Assembly: GCF_001719615.1 (NCBI RefSeq)
Contig: NZ_MDVX01000001.1
Coordinates: forward strand, 620,001-684,000
Source of the DNA: Neptunicoccus sediminis
Lineage (GTDB): Bacteria; Pseudomonadota; Alphaproteobacteria; Rhodobacterales; Rhodobacteraceae
Reading direction: 5' to 3'
Length of the DNA: 64,000 nt
Shown: positions 9,864 to 18,258 of the stretch, piece by piece
How positions within the stretch are numbered: position 1 is the first letter of the stretch
How the letters are laid out: each line of letters opens with the position of its first letter
Translations under genes and position numbers: made by a program
Notes under the pieces: generated by a model
Seen by the model: only the letters and a program-made list of their open reading frames with translations
Databases searched by the model: none
Told to the model about the DNA's origin: nothing

Positions 9864-11343
9864 TCGCCTCCGCCACATGGGGATAGCGTACCGTTTCCGA
9901 TTTATCCAGATCCGCAATGGTTCGGGCCACGCGCAACAACCGATGATACCCCCGCGCTGACAGATTGAACCGCTCTGCCGCTTTTTCCAGTATGGCATGT
10001 CCCTCGGAATCCGGTGTCGCGATTTCCATTAGAACCTTCCCTTCAGCGTCGGCATTCTGGCGCAGGCCGTCATGCTGCGCGAACCGCTGCCGCTGTCGCA
10101 ATCGTGCGTCTGCGACCCGTTCCGCGACGGTTTTTGAGGATTCCGGAGTCTGTGGCAGGGAAAGATCGCTCATCGTGACCGGCGGCACATCCACGCGCAA
10201 ATCAAAGCGATCCATTAACGGTCCGGAAATCTTTCCAAGATACTCTTCTCCGCAAAGGGGCACTCTGGCGCAGGCCCGCGACGCATCCGCCAAATATCCG
10301 CAGCGGCAAGGGTTGGCGGCAGAGACCAACATGAACCGGCAGGGGTAGGTCACGTGATTATTGGCGCGTGCGACCATCACCGTGCCGGTCTCTAGCGGCT
10401 GACGCAGGGTTTCCAATACCTGCCGAGAGAATTCCGGCAGTTCGTCCAGAAACAGGACGCCGTTGTGGGCTAGCGAAATCTCTCCGGGTTTGGCACCGCG
10501 CCCGCCTCCGACAATCGCCGCCATAGAAGCCGTATGATGGGGGTCACGAAAAGGGCGGGTTTTGGAGATGCCACCAGAGGATAACAACCCTGCGAGCGAA
10601 TGGATCATGGAGGTTTCCAGCGCTTCTTCCGGTTCTAGCGGGGGCAACAGACCCGGCATACGCGCGGCCATCATGGACTTACCGGAGCCGGGAGCGCCGA
10701 CAAGCAACAGATGATGCCGGCCCGCAGCCGCAATTTCCAGCGCTCTTTTCGCGCGCTCCTGCCCTTTGACGTCGCTCAGATCCTTGGTCTGGGGCGCAGC
10801 CACGACTTCCCCCGGTTGGGCCGGCGGCAACGTGGCCCGACCGCGAAAATGGTTCATGCAGTCCAGCAAGGTTTCGGGCGCAATAACCTGAACCGCGCCG
10901 ACCCATGCCGCCTCTGGCCCGCATTCAGCAGGACAGACGAGATCACAATCCGCCTGCGCCGCAGCCAGTGCCGCGGGGAGAGCACCGATGACCGGAATAA
11001 GTTTGCCGTCCAGTGACAGCTCTCCAAGGGCGACTTGGCGGGCGGTCTCCTCCCGCGGGATCACATCCATCGCTGCCATCACTGCAAGGGCAATTGGCAG
11101 GTCAAAATGCGACCCGACCTTCGGAAGATCCGCCGGAGACAGGTTAATCGTGATCCGTTTCGCCGGAAGCGCCAGCGCCAGCCCGTTCAGTGCCGCCCGC
11201 ACCCTTTCGCGGGCTTCGGACACGGCCTTGTCCGGTAGCCCGACGATCTGAAAGGCAGGCAATCCGGCTGAAAGGGCGCATTGCACTTCGACCAGACGGG
11301 CTTCGACGCCGTGGAAGGCTACTGTGTACGCACGCGCAATCAT
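9832..11343 (-). CDS. YifB/ComM-type Mg-chelatase-like AAA+ ATPase
   Basis: A 503-residue cytoplasmic AAA+ protein. It has an N-terminal ChlI/Lon-S16-like domain (residues about 20-140, with FQIVGLPDKAVSEARERVRA), then Walker A GAPGSGKS near 218, Walker B GVLFLDELPEF near 296 and a C-terminal ChlI region ending RLLRVARTIADL. In competent gammaproteobacteria ComM is a branch-migration helicase for integrating transforming DNA. The same role here is inference. Length is normal. It starts at ATG 11343 and overlaps the convergent esterase gene by 32 nt. Confidence 0.93.
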   Translation of the reverse strand: MIARAYTVAFHGVEARLVEVQCALSAGLPAFQIVGLPDKAVSEARERVRAALNGLALALPAKRITINLSPADLPKVGSHFDLPIALAVMAAMDVIPREETARQVALGELSLDGKLIPVIGALPAALAAAQADCDLVCPAECGPEAAWVGAVQVIAPETLLDCMNHFRGRATLPPAQPGEVVAAPQTKDLSDVKGQERAKRALEIAAAGRHHLLLVGAPGSGKSMMAARMPGLLPPLEPEEALETSMIHSLAGLLSSGGISKTRPFRDPHHTASMAAIVGGGRGAKPGEISLAHNGVLFLDELPEFSRQVLETLRQPLETGTVMVARANNHVTYPCRFMLVSAANPCRCGYLADASRACARVPLCGEEYLGKISGPLMDRFDLRVDVPPVTMSDLSLPQTPESSKTVAERVADARLRQRQRFAQHDGLRQNADAEGKVLMEIATPDSEGHAILEKAAERFNLSARGYHRLLRVARTIADLDKSETVRYPHVAEAISYRLMSAVP

Positions 11344-11391
11344 CGGGTCCCTGTCGTCATTAAGAGTGGTTAAGACTACAGGGCGGAACGT

Positions 11392-12261
11392 TTATTTTTG
11401 GTAAATTTTCATAAAATCATCCCAAGCTTGTGGATCCGCGACGGTCTTGTCGCGACAGAACGAATTGCAAAAGCCAAAAACGCGCCCGTCCAGTTCCAGA
11501 AAATCCGAAACCGGCTTGCCGGAATAAGGGCAACTGGCGTTTTCTGACGGACCCGCATCGACACTGCGTGCGGGCAGTGGCGTTGGTCCGGGCCAAGTGC
11601 CTTGCGGCAAATCCAGATCATATCCCGGCTGAATATAATTCTGCGCGATGCCCATAGCCCGCCACCGCCGAAACGCGGGATCGGACAGATGAGCGGTGAT
11701 ATAGGCGTCTGCAGTTGCGCTTTGGGGTAGGTTGTAGGTGGCAAAACGACTGGCGGCAGGGGCGTAGAACACATCTGCGATGGAATACTTTCCGAACAGC
11801 CACGGCCCGCCTTGGCCGAATGTGGCGCGGCAGAACGCCCATAATTCTGCCATGCGTTCGGCGTCTTTCAGCACTGCCGGAGATGGCTGGAAATCCGGAT
11901 AATGGCGACGCAGATTCATGGTGCAGGCGTCGCGCAGGGCGTTGAACGAGGCGTGCATTTCCGCTGTCACGGACCGTGCAAGGGCACGGGCAGCGGGGTC
12001 GGCAGGCCACATTCTGATGTCGGGGTTCTGCTCTGCCAGCGTTTCGGCCATAGCGAAGCTGTCTTGCACCACAATGCCGTCGAATTTCATCGCGGGCACC
12101 AATCGGGCCGGTTGGAAATCTTCCAGCATTTGATGGAATGCGGGCTGATACATGCGCGCCGACTGGCAGCTTACCGGTATTGCGAATTTCTCAAACAGTA
12201 GCCAGCCCCGCAAGGACCAGCTGGAATAGGTTTTATCGGCTATGGCGAGTTCATATTTCAT
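11392..12261 (-). CDS. Glutathione S-transferase with C-terminal Cys-rich YHS/TRASH-like tail
   Basis: A 289-residue protein. The first roughly 220 residues resemble a GST: a thioredoxin-like N-terminus (TYSSWSLRGWLLFEKFAIPV), the VQDSFAMAETLAE segment and an all-helical C-domain. The last 50 residues carry CPYSGKPV, then GRVFGFCNSFCRDK and ADPQAW, a pattern like YHS/TRASH metal-binding modules (CPxxGKPV ... FCxxxC ... DP). A metal-sensing or metal-protecting GST is possible but is inference. It stands alone, 57 bp after the cobC-like gene on the same strand. Confidence 0.85.
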   Translation of the reverse strand: MKYELAIADKTYSSWSLRGWLLFEKFAIPVSCQSARMYQPAFHQMLEDFQPARLVPAMKFDGIVVQDSFAMAETLAEQNPDIRMWPADPAARALARSVTAEMHASFNALRDACTMNLRRHYPDFQPSPAVLKDAERMAELWAFCRATFGQGGPWLFGKYSIADVFYAPAASRFATYNLPQSATADAYITAHLSDPAFRRWRAMGIAQNYIQPGYDLDLPQGTWPGPTPLPARSVDAGPSENASCPYSGKPVSDFLELDGRVFGFCNSFCRDKTVADPQAWDDFMKIYQK

Positions 12262-12318
12262 TAACCCAGTATCGGATAGACTGGGAGAATTACAAATCGC
12301 GCTTTGTGATCGCCACCG

Positions 12319-12897
12319 TCACAAGGTGTGATTAACGCCAAGAACACGCCACGCGGTTCCCATGTGCTCCAACCGCGTGACGGACAGGTTGTCGATCTTA
12401 AAGGACAGCGCGGCCTTTGCGGTCATGCCTGCAGCCCGTTGTATCTGGGTCAGGATCGCGCCGAAATGGGCGACGACAATTATGTCTGTGTCCGGATGGG
12501 CGTCGCGTAAACGATCCACGCCGCGACTGACGCGGGCGGCTGCGGCATCCCAGCTTTCACCATTGGGCGGGGCATGGGGGCCCGGATCCGACCAATAGGC
12601 GCGGGACAATTCAGCGTGGGATTCGGCCACCTGTGTAAAGGTGCGGTCTTCCCAATCGCCAAAATGCAGTTCCCGCAGATCGGGGTCGCTGGGCAGTCGC
12701 TTGCGCCCGTCTGACAGTGCGTCAGCCGTTGCGACGCAGCGGACCAGATCGGACGAGATCACCAGCGCATCCTGTGGGAGATGGGTGTTCAAACGCTCCA
12801 GCGCGGCAAGATCAGAGAGATCCGCAGGGGCATCTGTCCAGCCGATCAACCCGTCGCGATGGGTTGGGCCATGGCGGATAAACCAGAAGCGGCTCAT
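12319..12897 (-). CDS. Histidine phosphatase family protein, CobC-like
   Basis: A 192-residue phosphoglycerate-mutase-type phosphatase. The catalytic RHG is in WFIRHGPTHRDG, with LRELHFGDWEDR and IIVVAHFGAI providing the acid and the second His. The ATGA overlap with cobU upstream suggests it acts in cobalamin nucleotide-loop assembly, as CobC (alpha-ribazole phosphatase) does. The family is broad, and the specific substrate is inferred from this context only. Confidence 0.88.
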   Translation of the reverse strand: MSRFWFIRHGPTHRDGLIGWTDAPADLSDLAALERLNTHLPQDALVISSDLVRCVATADALSDGRKRLPSDPDLRELHFGDWEDRTFTQVAESHAELSRAYWSDPGPHAPPNGESWDAAAARVSRGVDRLRDAHPDTDIIVVAHFGAILTQIQRAAGMTAKAALSFKIDNLSVTRLEHMGTAWRVLGVNHTL

Positions 12898-13433
12898 GCC
12901 GGATTAGCCGGAATCCGGCCCTTTAACACTTGTGGGATGCCTGCTGTTACCATCACGACCAAATCCGCCTCTGCTGCCAGTTTCGCGTTGAGCCTTCCCT
13001 GATCCTTTTGAAAGCGGCGGCCCAGTTTTGTATCCGGAATAACACTGTGTCCGACCTCGTTTGAGACTGTAACAATCGGGAACTTACAGGTCTTGACGGC
13101 GTTTAATAGCGGCTCGGAAGGATCTTTCGGGCAATTTTCTGATAAAATTAAATTCGACAACCATAGAGTCATGCAATCTATTAAAACGATATGGGTATCA
13201 GGCACCCGGCTCAAGGCTTCAGGCACTGCAATCGGGGCTTCGACGGTTGACCAATCAGGGCCGCGATCTATTTGATGTTGTTTGATTTTATCTTCCATTT
13301 CCCCGTCAAACGCCTGTGCTGTGGCGATATAGGTTCGGGGACGGTTTGACTGGCGCACAAGGGTCTCTGCAAATCGGGACTTACCTGAGGCAACGCCGCC
13401 CAAAATCAAGGAAAATTTAGGAAAAGTAAAAAT
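12894..13433 (-). CDS. cobU: Adenosylcobinamide kinase / adenosylcobinamide-phosphate guanylyltransferase
   Basis: CobU (CobP) phosphorylates adenosylcobinamide and transfers GMP to it. Seen: P-loop GGVASGKS, the guanylyl-acceptor region KIKQHQIDRGPDWSTVE (His in HQ), LIDCMTLWLSN and VSNEVGHSVIPD, the last slightly off the usual VSNEVGxGxVP. No ATG or GTG lies where the family starts. The only usual codons are TTG 13409, which would cut into the first beta strand, and TTGs far upstream in the rpoH promoter region. A GGAG (13444-13441) stands 7 nt before an ATT at 13433 that gives the expected length, so that start is used here. The gene is AT-richer than its neighbours. Confidence 0.85.
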   Translation of the reverse strand: MFTFPKFSLILGGVASGKSRFAETLVRQSNRPRTYIATAQAFDGEMEDKIKQHQIDRGPDWSTVEAPIAVPEALSRVPDTHIVLIDCMTLWLSNLILSENCPKDPSEPLLNAVKTCKFPIVTVSNEVGHSVIPDTKLGRRFQKDQGRLNAKLAAEADLVVMVTAGIPQVLKGRIPANPA

Positions 13434-13475
13434 AATCGCACTCCATTGTGAACGCTTTTGGGGGTTCAGACGTAG

Positions 13476-13481
13476 TATAAT
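13476..13481 (+). promoter_or_regulatory. Consensus -10 box upstream of rpoH
   Basis: A perfect TATAAT, 51 bp before the rpoH start codon. No convincing TTGACA stands 16-18 bp upstream; the region there is CGCTTTTGGGG. The -10 assignment is therefore plausible, while the sigma factor is open. Translation is served by GAGGAG at 13519-13524, 8 nt before the ATG. Confidence 0.45.
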
Positions 13482-13532
13482 GAGAGCAAGCTTCAACAAG
13501 CTCAAGTACAGAATGGACGAGGAGACCCGATC

Positions 13533-14420
13533 ATGCCTCTTGATGATGTTACCAACCACGACTTCCGCCGTCAGGCGATGAAAGCAGAACTGCTGGACGC
13601 TGATACCGAAATCGCACTGGCCCGCGCCTGGCGGGACGAGCGGGACGAAAAAGCCCTGCACCGCCTGATCAATGCCTACATGCGGCTGGCCATTTCAATG
13701 GCTTCCAAATTCCGCCGGTACGGCGCGAACACGCAGGATCTTATTCAGGAAGCGGGTGTGGGACTGATGAAAGCGGCGGATAAATTCGATCCCGACCGTG
13801 GCGTGCGGTTTTCGACCTACGCGCAGTGGTGGATCAAGGCCGCAATTCAGGATTACGTGATGCGCAACTGGTCTATGGTGCGCACCGGATCTACCAGCAG
13901 CCAAAAAGCGCTGTTTTTCAACCTTAAGCGGGTTCAGGCCACGCTGGAGCGGGAGGCAAGTGCGGCTGGCGAGGAACTGGACGGGCATCAACTATCCGAA
14001 ATGATCGCACAGGAAATCGGTGTGCCGCTGCGTGACGTGGAAATGATGCAGGGACGCCTGTCCGGTTCGGATTTTTCCCTGAACGCCCAGCAATCCACCG
14101 AGGATGAGGGACGTGAGTGGCAGGATACCTTGGCGGATGAAGGTCCGCAGGCTGCCGACGTGGTGGAACGAAACCACGATCTCGGCCAGCTTCGCAACTG
14201 GCTGACGACGGCGATGGAAGGGCTCAACGAACGGGAGCGTTATATTCTGGCGCAACGCCTGCTGGTGGAGGACCCCCGCACGCTGGGGTCGATTGGTGAC
14301 GAGCTTGGCCTGTCCAAAGAGCGCATCCGGCAGGTGGAATCAGCCGCACTCGGCAAGTTGAAAAAACTGCTGGAAAAGAACACCGGCAACTCTGCCGAGA
14401 TGATGGCAGAACTGATGTAA
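13533..14420 (+). CDS. rpoH: RNA polymerase sigma-32 family factor (RpoH type)
   Basis: A 295-residue group 3 sigma factor. Region 2 has LIQEAGVGLMKAADKFDP and RFSTYAQWWIKAAIQDYVM. The sigma-32 hallmark RpoH box QKALFFNLKR is at residues 124-133. Region 4 carries the helix-turn-helix RTLGSIGDELGLSKERIRQV. Rhodobacteraceae usually have two RpoH paralogs, one for heat shock and one tied to singlet-oxygen/oxidative stress. Which one this is cannot be settled without alignment. It is divergent from cobU and followed by a strong terminator. Confidence 0.93.
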   Translation: MPLDDVTNHDFRRQAMKAELLDADTEIALARAWRDERDEKALHRLINAYMRLAISMASKFRRYGANTQDLIQEAGVGLMKAADKFDPDRGVRFSTYAQWWIKAAIQDYVMRNWSMVRTGSTSSQKALFFNLKRVQATLEREASAAGEELDGHQLSEMIAQEIGVPLRDVEMMQGRLSGSDFSLNAQQSTEDEGREWQDTLADEGPQAADVVERNHDLGQLRNWLTTAMEGLNERERYILAQRLLVEDPRTLGSIGDELGLSKERIRQVESAALGKLKKLLEKNTGNSAEMMAELM

Positions 14421-14444
14421 CATCTCGGGCGGTGCTGTCAGACA

Positions 14445-14466
14445 TGGATATTTAACCCAAAAAGAG
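14445..14466 (+). repeat. Dispersed 22-bp motif, copy 2
   Basis: TGGATATTT, then A, then ACCCAAAAAGAG, one mismatch from 903-924. Here it leads directly into the rpoH terminator stem, which begins at 14465. In both copies the motif ends in A-rich sequence followed by a GC-rich hairpin, which suggests a conserved terminator-associated element. Confidence 0.5.
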
Positions 14467-14496
14467 GGCGGTGCTGGCAAAAGCCGGAACCGCCCT
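14465..14496 (+). terminator. Rho-independent terminator after rpoH
   Basis: AGGGCGGT pairs with ACCGCCCT, and inside it CTGGC pairs with GCCGG around an AAAA loop. TTGCTTTG follows. This long, nearly perfect stem separates rpoH from the coaBC operon. Confidence 0.75.
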
Positions 14497-14551
14497 TTGC
14501 TTTGCCCGCGAAGCTGGCTAAGTCTTGTGCCAGAGCAAACGGGAGAGAGCG

Positions 14552-15751
14552 ATGTTGAACGGGCGCAGGGTGCTTTTGGTGATTGGCGGCGGGATCGCAG
14601 CCTACAAGAGTCTTGATCTGATCCGGCGGTTGCAGGAGCGCGGCGCGCGGGTTGTGCCTGTTATGACCAAAGCGGCGGAGGAATTTGTCACGCCGCTGTC
14701 AGTTTCGGCGCTGGCCGGTTCCAAAGTGTACCGCGATCTGTTCGACCTGACGGATGAGGCTGAAATGGGCCATATCCAACTGTCCCGCGCGGCGGATCTG
14801 GTGGTGGTCGCACCGGCTACGGCGGATTTAATGGCGAAAATGGCCCATGGTGTTGCCGGCGATCTGGCGAGCACGCTGCTGATGGCCACGGACAAACGGG
14901 TACTGATTGCCCCTGCGATGAATGTCCGGATGTGGGATCACGCGGCGACCCAGCGCAATCTAGAGACATTGACACAGGACGGCGTGCTGGTCGTTGGTCC
15001 GGACAGCGGCAATATGGCCTGCGGTGAGTACGGTCCGGGCCGGATGGCAGAAGTGCCGCAGATCGTTGCGGCGGTCGAGGATGCTTTGCTGGACGGGCCG
15101 CTGCGGGGCAAACACATTCTGGTGACAAGCGGGCCGACCCATGAGCCGATTGATCCGGTGCGCTACATCGCGAACCGCTCCAGCGGCGCGCAGGGCACGG
15201 CGATTGCACAGGCGCTGGCGGGGCTTGGCGCGCGGGTCACGTTTGTATCTGGTCCGGCCGATCATCCACTGCCCGAAGGCGTTGATGTGGTGCGGGTCCA
15301 GACCGCCGCCCAGATGCTGGCAGCGGTGGAGGAGGGGTTGCCTGCCGATGCAGCGGTCTTTGCGGCAGCGGTGGCAGACTGGCGCGTGGCGCGCGCTTCG
15401 GACAGTAAAATCAAAAAGGACGGTAGCGGGGAATTGCCGGTGTTGGAATTTGCAGAAAACCCCGACATTCTGGCCCGCGTCAGTCAAAAGGCGCAGGGGC
15501 GTCCCGCGCTTGTGGTGGGGTTTGCGGCTGAAACCGACGATGTCATCAATAACGCAACGGCCAAGCGCCAGCGCAAAGGCTGTGACTGGATTGTGGCCAA
15601 TGATGTTTCGCCGGAAACCGGCATCATGGGCGGCTCTGAAAACGCTGTGACACTGATCCACAAAGACGGGTCCGAGAGTTGGCCGCGTATGGGAAAACAG
15701 GCGGTGGCGGATCGTTTGGCAGCAAAAATAGCAGAGGTGATCGGTGGCTGA
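14552..15751 (+). CDS. coaBC: Bifunctional phosphopantothenoylcysteine decarboxylase / phosphopantothenate--cysteine ligase
   Basis: Catalyses two steps of coenzyme A synthesis. The CoaC flavoprotein half begins [20 protein letters not shown], with PAMNVRMW as the substrate-recognition motif. The CoaB half begins [19 protein letters not shown], with [11 protein letters not shown] containing the catalytic Lys. An in-frame TTG at 14525 exists, but ATG 14552 has GGAGAG just upstream and yields 399 residues, normal for the fusion. The stop overlaps dut by 8 nt. Confidence 0.96.
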   Translation: MLNGRRVLLVIGGGIAAYKSLDLIRRLQERGARVVPVMTKAAEEFVTPLSVSALAGSKVYRDLFDLTDEAEMGHIQLSRAADLVVVAPATADLMAKMAHGVAGDLASTLLMATDKRVLIAPAMNVRMWDHAATQRNLETLTQDGVLVVGPDSGNMACGEYGPGRMAEVPQIVAAVEDALLDGPLRGKHILVTSGPTHEPIDPVRYIANRSSGAQGTAIAQALAGLGARVTFVSGPADHPLPEGVDVVRVQTAAQMLAAVEEGLPADAAVFAAAVADWRVARASDSKIKKDGSGELPVLEFAENPDILARVSQKAQGRPALVVGFAAETDDVINNATAKRQRKGCDWIVANDVSPETGIMGGSENAVTLIHKDGSESWPRMGKQAVADRLAAKIAEVIGG

Positions 15752-16205
15752 TCTTGCTGTAAAAATTACCTATCTGGACGGCGCGGACACTGCGATTCCG
15801 CTGCCGGCTTATGAAACAGACGGCGCGGCGGGTATGGACCTGCGGGCTAATCTGGCGGATCGCGGGTCGGTTGTCATCGCGCCGCAGACGCGCGCTTTGG
15901 TTCCCACCGGACTGGCGTTGGAAATTCCGCGCGGGTTTGAAGCGCAGGTGCGGCCCCGTTCGGGGCTGGCGCTGAAACACGGGCTTACGGTGGCCAATGC
16001 GCCCGGCACCATTGACAGCGATTATCGCGGGCCGCTGGGGGTTATACTGATCAACCTCGGGGACACGGATTTTACAATTAACCACGGCGACCGGATTGCA
16101 CAGATCGTGTTTGCGCCTGTGATGCAGGTGGGCTGGGACCTGTCGGGGGCGCTGGGCGAAACGGATCGCGGCTCGGGTGGTTTCGGCTCTACCGGGCAGG
16201 GCTGA
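15744..16205 (+). CDS. dut: dUTP diphosphatase
   Basis: A trimeric dUTPase that lowers dUTP and supplies dUMP. All five motifs are present: [36 protein letters not shown] (catalytic Asp), [11 protein letters not shown] and the flexible C-terminal GSGGFGSTG. It is 153 residues long. The start is GTG 15744, with an AGAGG upstream inside the coaBC 3' end. The stop shares one base with the next ATG (TGATG). coaBC-dut linkage is common in bacteria. Confidence 0.97.
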   Translation: MADLAVKITYLDGADTAIPLPAYETDGAAGMDLRANLADRGSVVIAPQTRALVPTGLALEIPRGFEAQVRPRSGLALKHGLTVANAPGTIDSDYRGPLGVILINLGDTDFTINHGDRIAQIVFAPVMQVGWDLSGALGETDRGSGGFGSTGQG

Positions 16206-17242
16206 TGGGGCTGACGCTGATCCTGATTGCGGGGGCGGCCGTTGCGCTGCGCCTGCTTGGGGCCTCGCGTGGGGCGCAGGGGGCTGTTGTGGCGATCGGT
16301 CTGGCCTTTGTGTTGCTGGTGCAACTGACCTTGCCGCCCAGCTCCAGCTTGCGGATGGCGACAGGTGGGTCTTTGACGAACTGGTTGATTTTGCTGACGC
16401 TTCTTGCTGTTGTCGGGTTTTACAGCTTTGGCATCAAGGCACTAAGACAACGGGCGGAGGATCGGGTGGAACCTGCGAAAAAAACCGACAGGCTAAGCGA
16501 GACTGAACTGGACCGCTATGCCCGCCATATTGTGCTGCGTGAAATCGGTGGGCCGGGCCAGCAGAAGCTGCGCAAGGCGCGGGTGCTGGTGGTGGGAGCG
16601 GGCGGTCTGGGCGCGCCGGTGCTGCAATATCTGGCCGCAGCAGGGGTGGGGACCATCGGGGTGATTGACGATGACACTGTCTCCCTGTCCAACCTGCAAA
16701 GACAGGTTCTGTTTTCGGAAGATGACCTTGGCACCGCCAAGGTTTTTGCGGCGCAAAAACGCCTGAAGGGGTTGAATCCCTTTGTCGAAGTTCTGCCCTA
16801 CAACCGCAGGATCAGCGACGACAACGGCGCGGAACTGGTGGCGGATTTTGATCTGGTGCTGGACGGAACCGACAGCTTTGCCACTCGCGCGGTGGTGAAC
16901 AGGGCCTGCGTTGCGGCAGGGGTGCCGCTGGTTTCTGGCGCGATTGGCCAGTGGGAAGGGCAAGTCACCCTATTCGATCCGGCACACGGCGATCCCTGCT
17001 ATGCCTGCCTGTTCCCCGAAGAACCTGCCGATGGTCTGGCGCCAAGCTGTGCCGAGGCGGGCGTGGTCGGGGCCTTGCCCGGTATTATCGGGTCGATGAT
17101 GGCAGCAGAGGCGATCAAGGAAATCACCGGAGCAGGGCAGGTTTTGCGCGGCTCCATGTTGATTTTTGATGCGCTTTATGGCGAAAGCCGCAAGATTAAA
17201 ATTGAACGGCGCGTTGGTTGTGCTGTCTGTGGAGGAGTTTAG
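16205..17242 (+). CDS. Membrane-anchored HesA/MoeB/ThiF family adenylyltransferase
   Basis: A 345-residue protein with an unusual N-terminus. Residues about 3-17, 25-43 and 57-75 are hydrophobic segments. An E1-like domain follows from about residue 99 (LDRYARHIVLREIGGPGQQK), with the nucleotide loop VVGAGGLGAP at 129-138. Zinc-binding pairs are CYACLFPE and CAVCGG. MoeB/ThiF enzymes adenylate the C-terminal Gly-Gly of sulfur carriers (MoaD, ThiS) for molybdopterin or thiamine synthesis. Membrane attachment and the following MOSC gene point to sulfur or molybdenum-cofactor chemistry, but the partner is not in this window. Confidence 0.87.
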   Translation: MGLTLILIAGAAVALRLLGASRGAQGAVVAIGLAFVLLVQLTLPPSSSLRMATGGSLTNWLILLTLLAVVGFYSFGIKALRQRAEDRVEPAKKTDRLSETELDRYARHIVLREIGGPGQQKLRKARVLVVGAGGLGAPVLQYLAAAGVGTIGVIDDDTVSLSNLQRQVLFSEDDLGTAKVFAAQKRLKGLNPFVEVLPYNRRISDDNGAELVADFDLVLDGTDSFATRAVVNRACVAAGVPLVSGAIGQWEGQVTLFDPAHGDPCYACLFPEEPADGLAPSCAEAGVVGALPGIIGSMMAAEAIKEITGAGQVLRGSMLIFDALYGESRKIKIERRVGCAVCGGV

Positions 17243-17243
17243 A

Positions 17244-17789
17244 ATGGCCCATGTAACCCTTGCCGAATGTGACGCGGCACTGCCCCATATACTGGACGCA
17301 CCCAAGGAAGCCGCGATTGAGATTTTGTGCCGCCGCCCCGACTTTGGGCAACGGGATTTCCGCGAAGAACTGGAACTGCGTGTGGCCACAGGGATCGAAA
17401 ACGAACGCTGGTTAAAACATCCGTGGATGACGCTTGAGGATGGCTCACCCGATCCGCGGATTCAGGTCTCCATCCTGCAAAAGCGGGTGCTGGATCTGTG
17501 CTGGCGCGATCGGGATAACGTGGTTTATCCGGGCGATACGATGATCGCGGATATGGATTTGGGGGAAGAAAACCTGCCCGTCGGCACCCGCCTGCAAGCA
17601 GGAACCGCCATTGTGGAAGTATCCGATGTGTTCAACACCGCCTGCGCCAAATGGAAGGTGCGCCATGGCCGTGAAAGTTTTGACTGGATCAACAAGCCGG
17701 ACAACGTAAAACACCGTCTGCGCGGCGCCTTGTGCAGCATTGTTCAGGACGGTGTGGTGCGTAAGGGCGATATTCTCAGGAAGCTCTGA
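17244..17789 (+). CDS. MOSC domain-containing protein
   Basis: A 181-residue protein matching the MOSC (molybdenum cofactor sulfurase C-terminal) fold: ISILQKR-like core RIQVSILQKRVLDL, PGDTMIADMDLGEENLPVGT, and VSDVFNTACAKWKVRHG with the conserved Cys. MOSC proteins are thought to bind or transfer sulfur and Moco. A strong GGAGGAG lies 6 nt before ATG 17244, and only 1 bp separates it from the MoeB-like gene, so they are co-transcribed. The function in this organism is unknown. Confidence 0.85.
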   Translation: MAHVTLAECDAALPHILDAPKEAAIEILCRRPDFGQRDFREELELRVATGIENERWLKHPWMTLEDGSPDPRIQVSILQKRVLDLCWRDRDNVVYPGDTMIADMDLGEENLPVGTRLQAGTAIVEVSDVFNTACAKWKVRHGRESFDWINKPDNVKHRLRGALCSIVQDGVVRKGDILRKL

Positions 17790-17811
17790 TCCGGCGGGAC
17801 TGTCGTCCGGA

Positions 17812-18216
17812 TCACTCCGGCGTGCGGGTATAATCCGCGTCGCTGACCTGTTCCAGCCAGTCCGCGACCCGTCCGTCCTCTGCCTCTTGCATGGCGATAT
17901 GTTCCATTGCGGTTTCTGGCGCTGCCCCGTGCCAGTGTTCCTCATTTGGTGCAAAGAACACGGTGTCGCCTGCGCGGATCACCTGCGGGGCCTGACCGCG
18001 CAGCCCGACCAGACCTGTGCCAGAGGTGATGTAGATCGTCTGGCCCAGCGGATGGGTATGCCAGGCGGTGCGCGCACCTGGCGCGAAATGTACCTTTAGC
18101 GCCCGCAGGCGTGCGGGTTCCGGCGCCTCAATGATCGGGTCCTGCCAGACATCACCGGTAAACCAGTCGGAACTGGCCTTGCGGGTCGGCCTGCTGGCGC
18201 TGCGGGTGATGTCCAT
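17812..18216 (-). CDS. Cupin domain-containing protein
   Basis: A 134-residue single-domain cupin. The metal-binding motifs are HTHPLGQTIYITSGTG (two His plus a downstream position) and PNEEHWHGAAPE. Small cupins of this type include putative decarboxylase/isomerase helpers and sensors. No substrate can be assigned. It converges on the MOSC gene 22 bp away and follows the 2-hydroxyacid dehydrogenase gene on the same strand. Confidence 0.85.
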   Translation of the reverse strand: MDITRSASRPTRKASSDWFTGDVWQDPIIEAPEPARLRALKVHFAPGARTAWHTHPLGQTIYITSGTGLVGLRGQAPQVIRAGDTVFFAPNEEHWHGAAPETAMEHIAMQEAEDGRVADWLEQVSDADYTRTPE

Positions 18217-18258
18217 CCGGCTTCCTTTCAGAATGTTTCGCTTTAGGCGGGTCCCACC

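Noticed and set aside
13434-13532. Cobalamin riboswitch in front of cobU
   Set aside because: The gap to rpoH is under 100 bp and has no B12-box-like sequence.
12894-13661. Long form of cobU starting at 13661
   Set aside because: The extra 76 residues run antisense through the rpoH promoter and first codons and match nothing in the CobU family.
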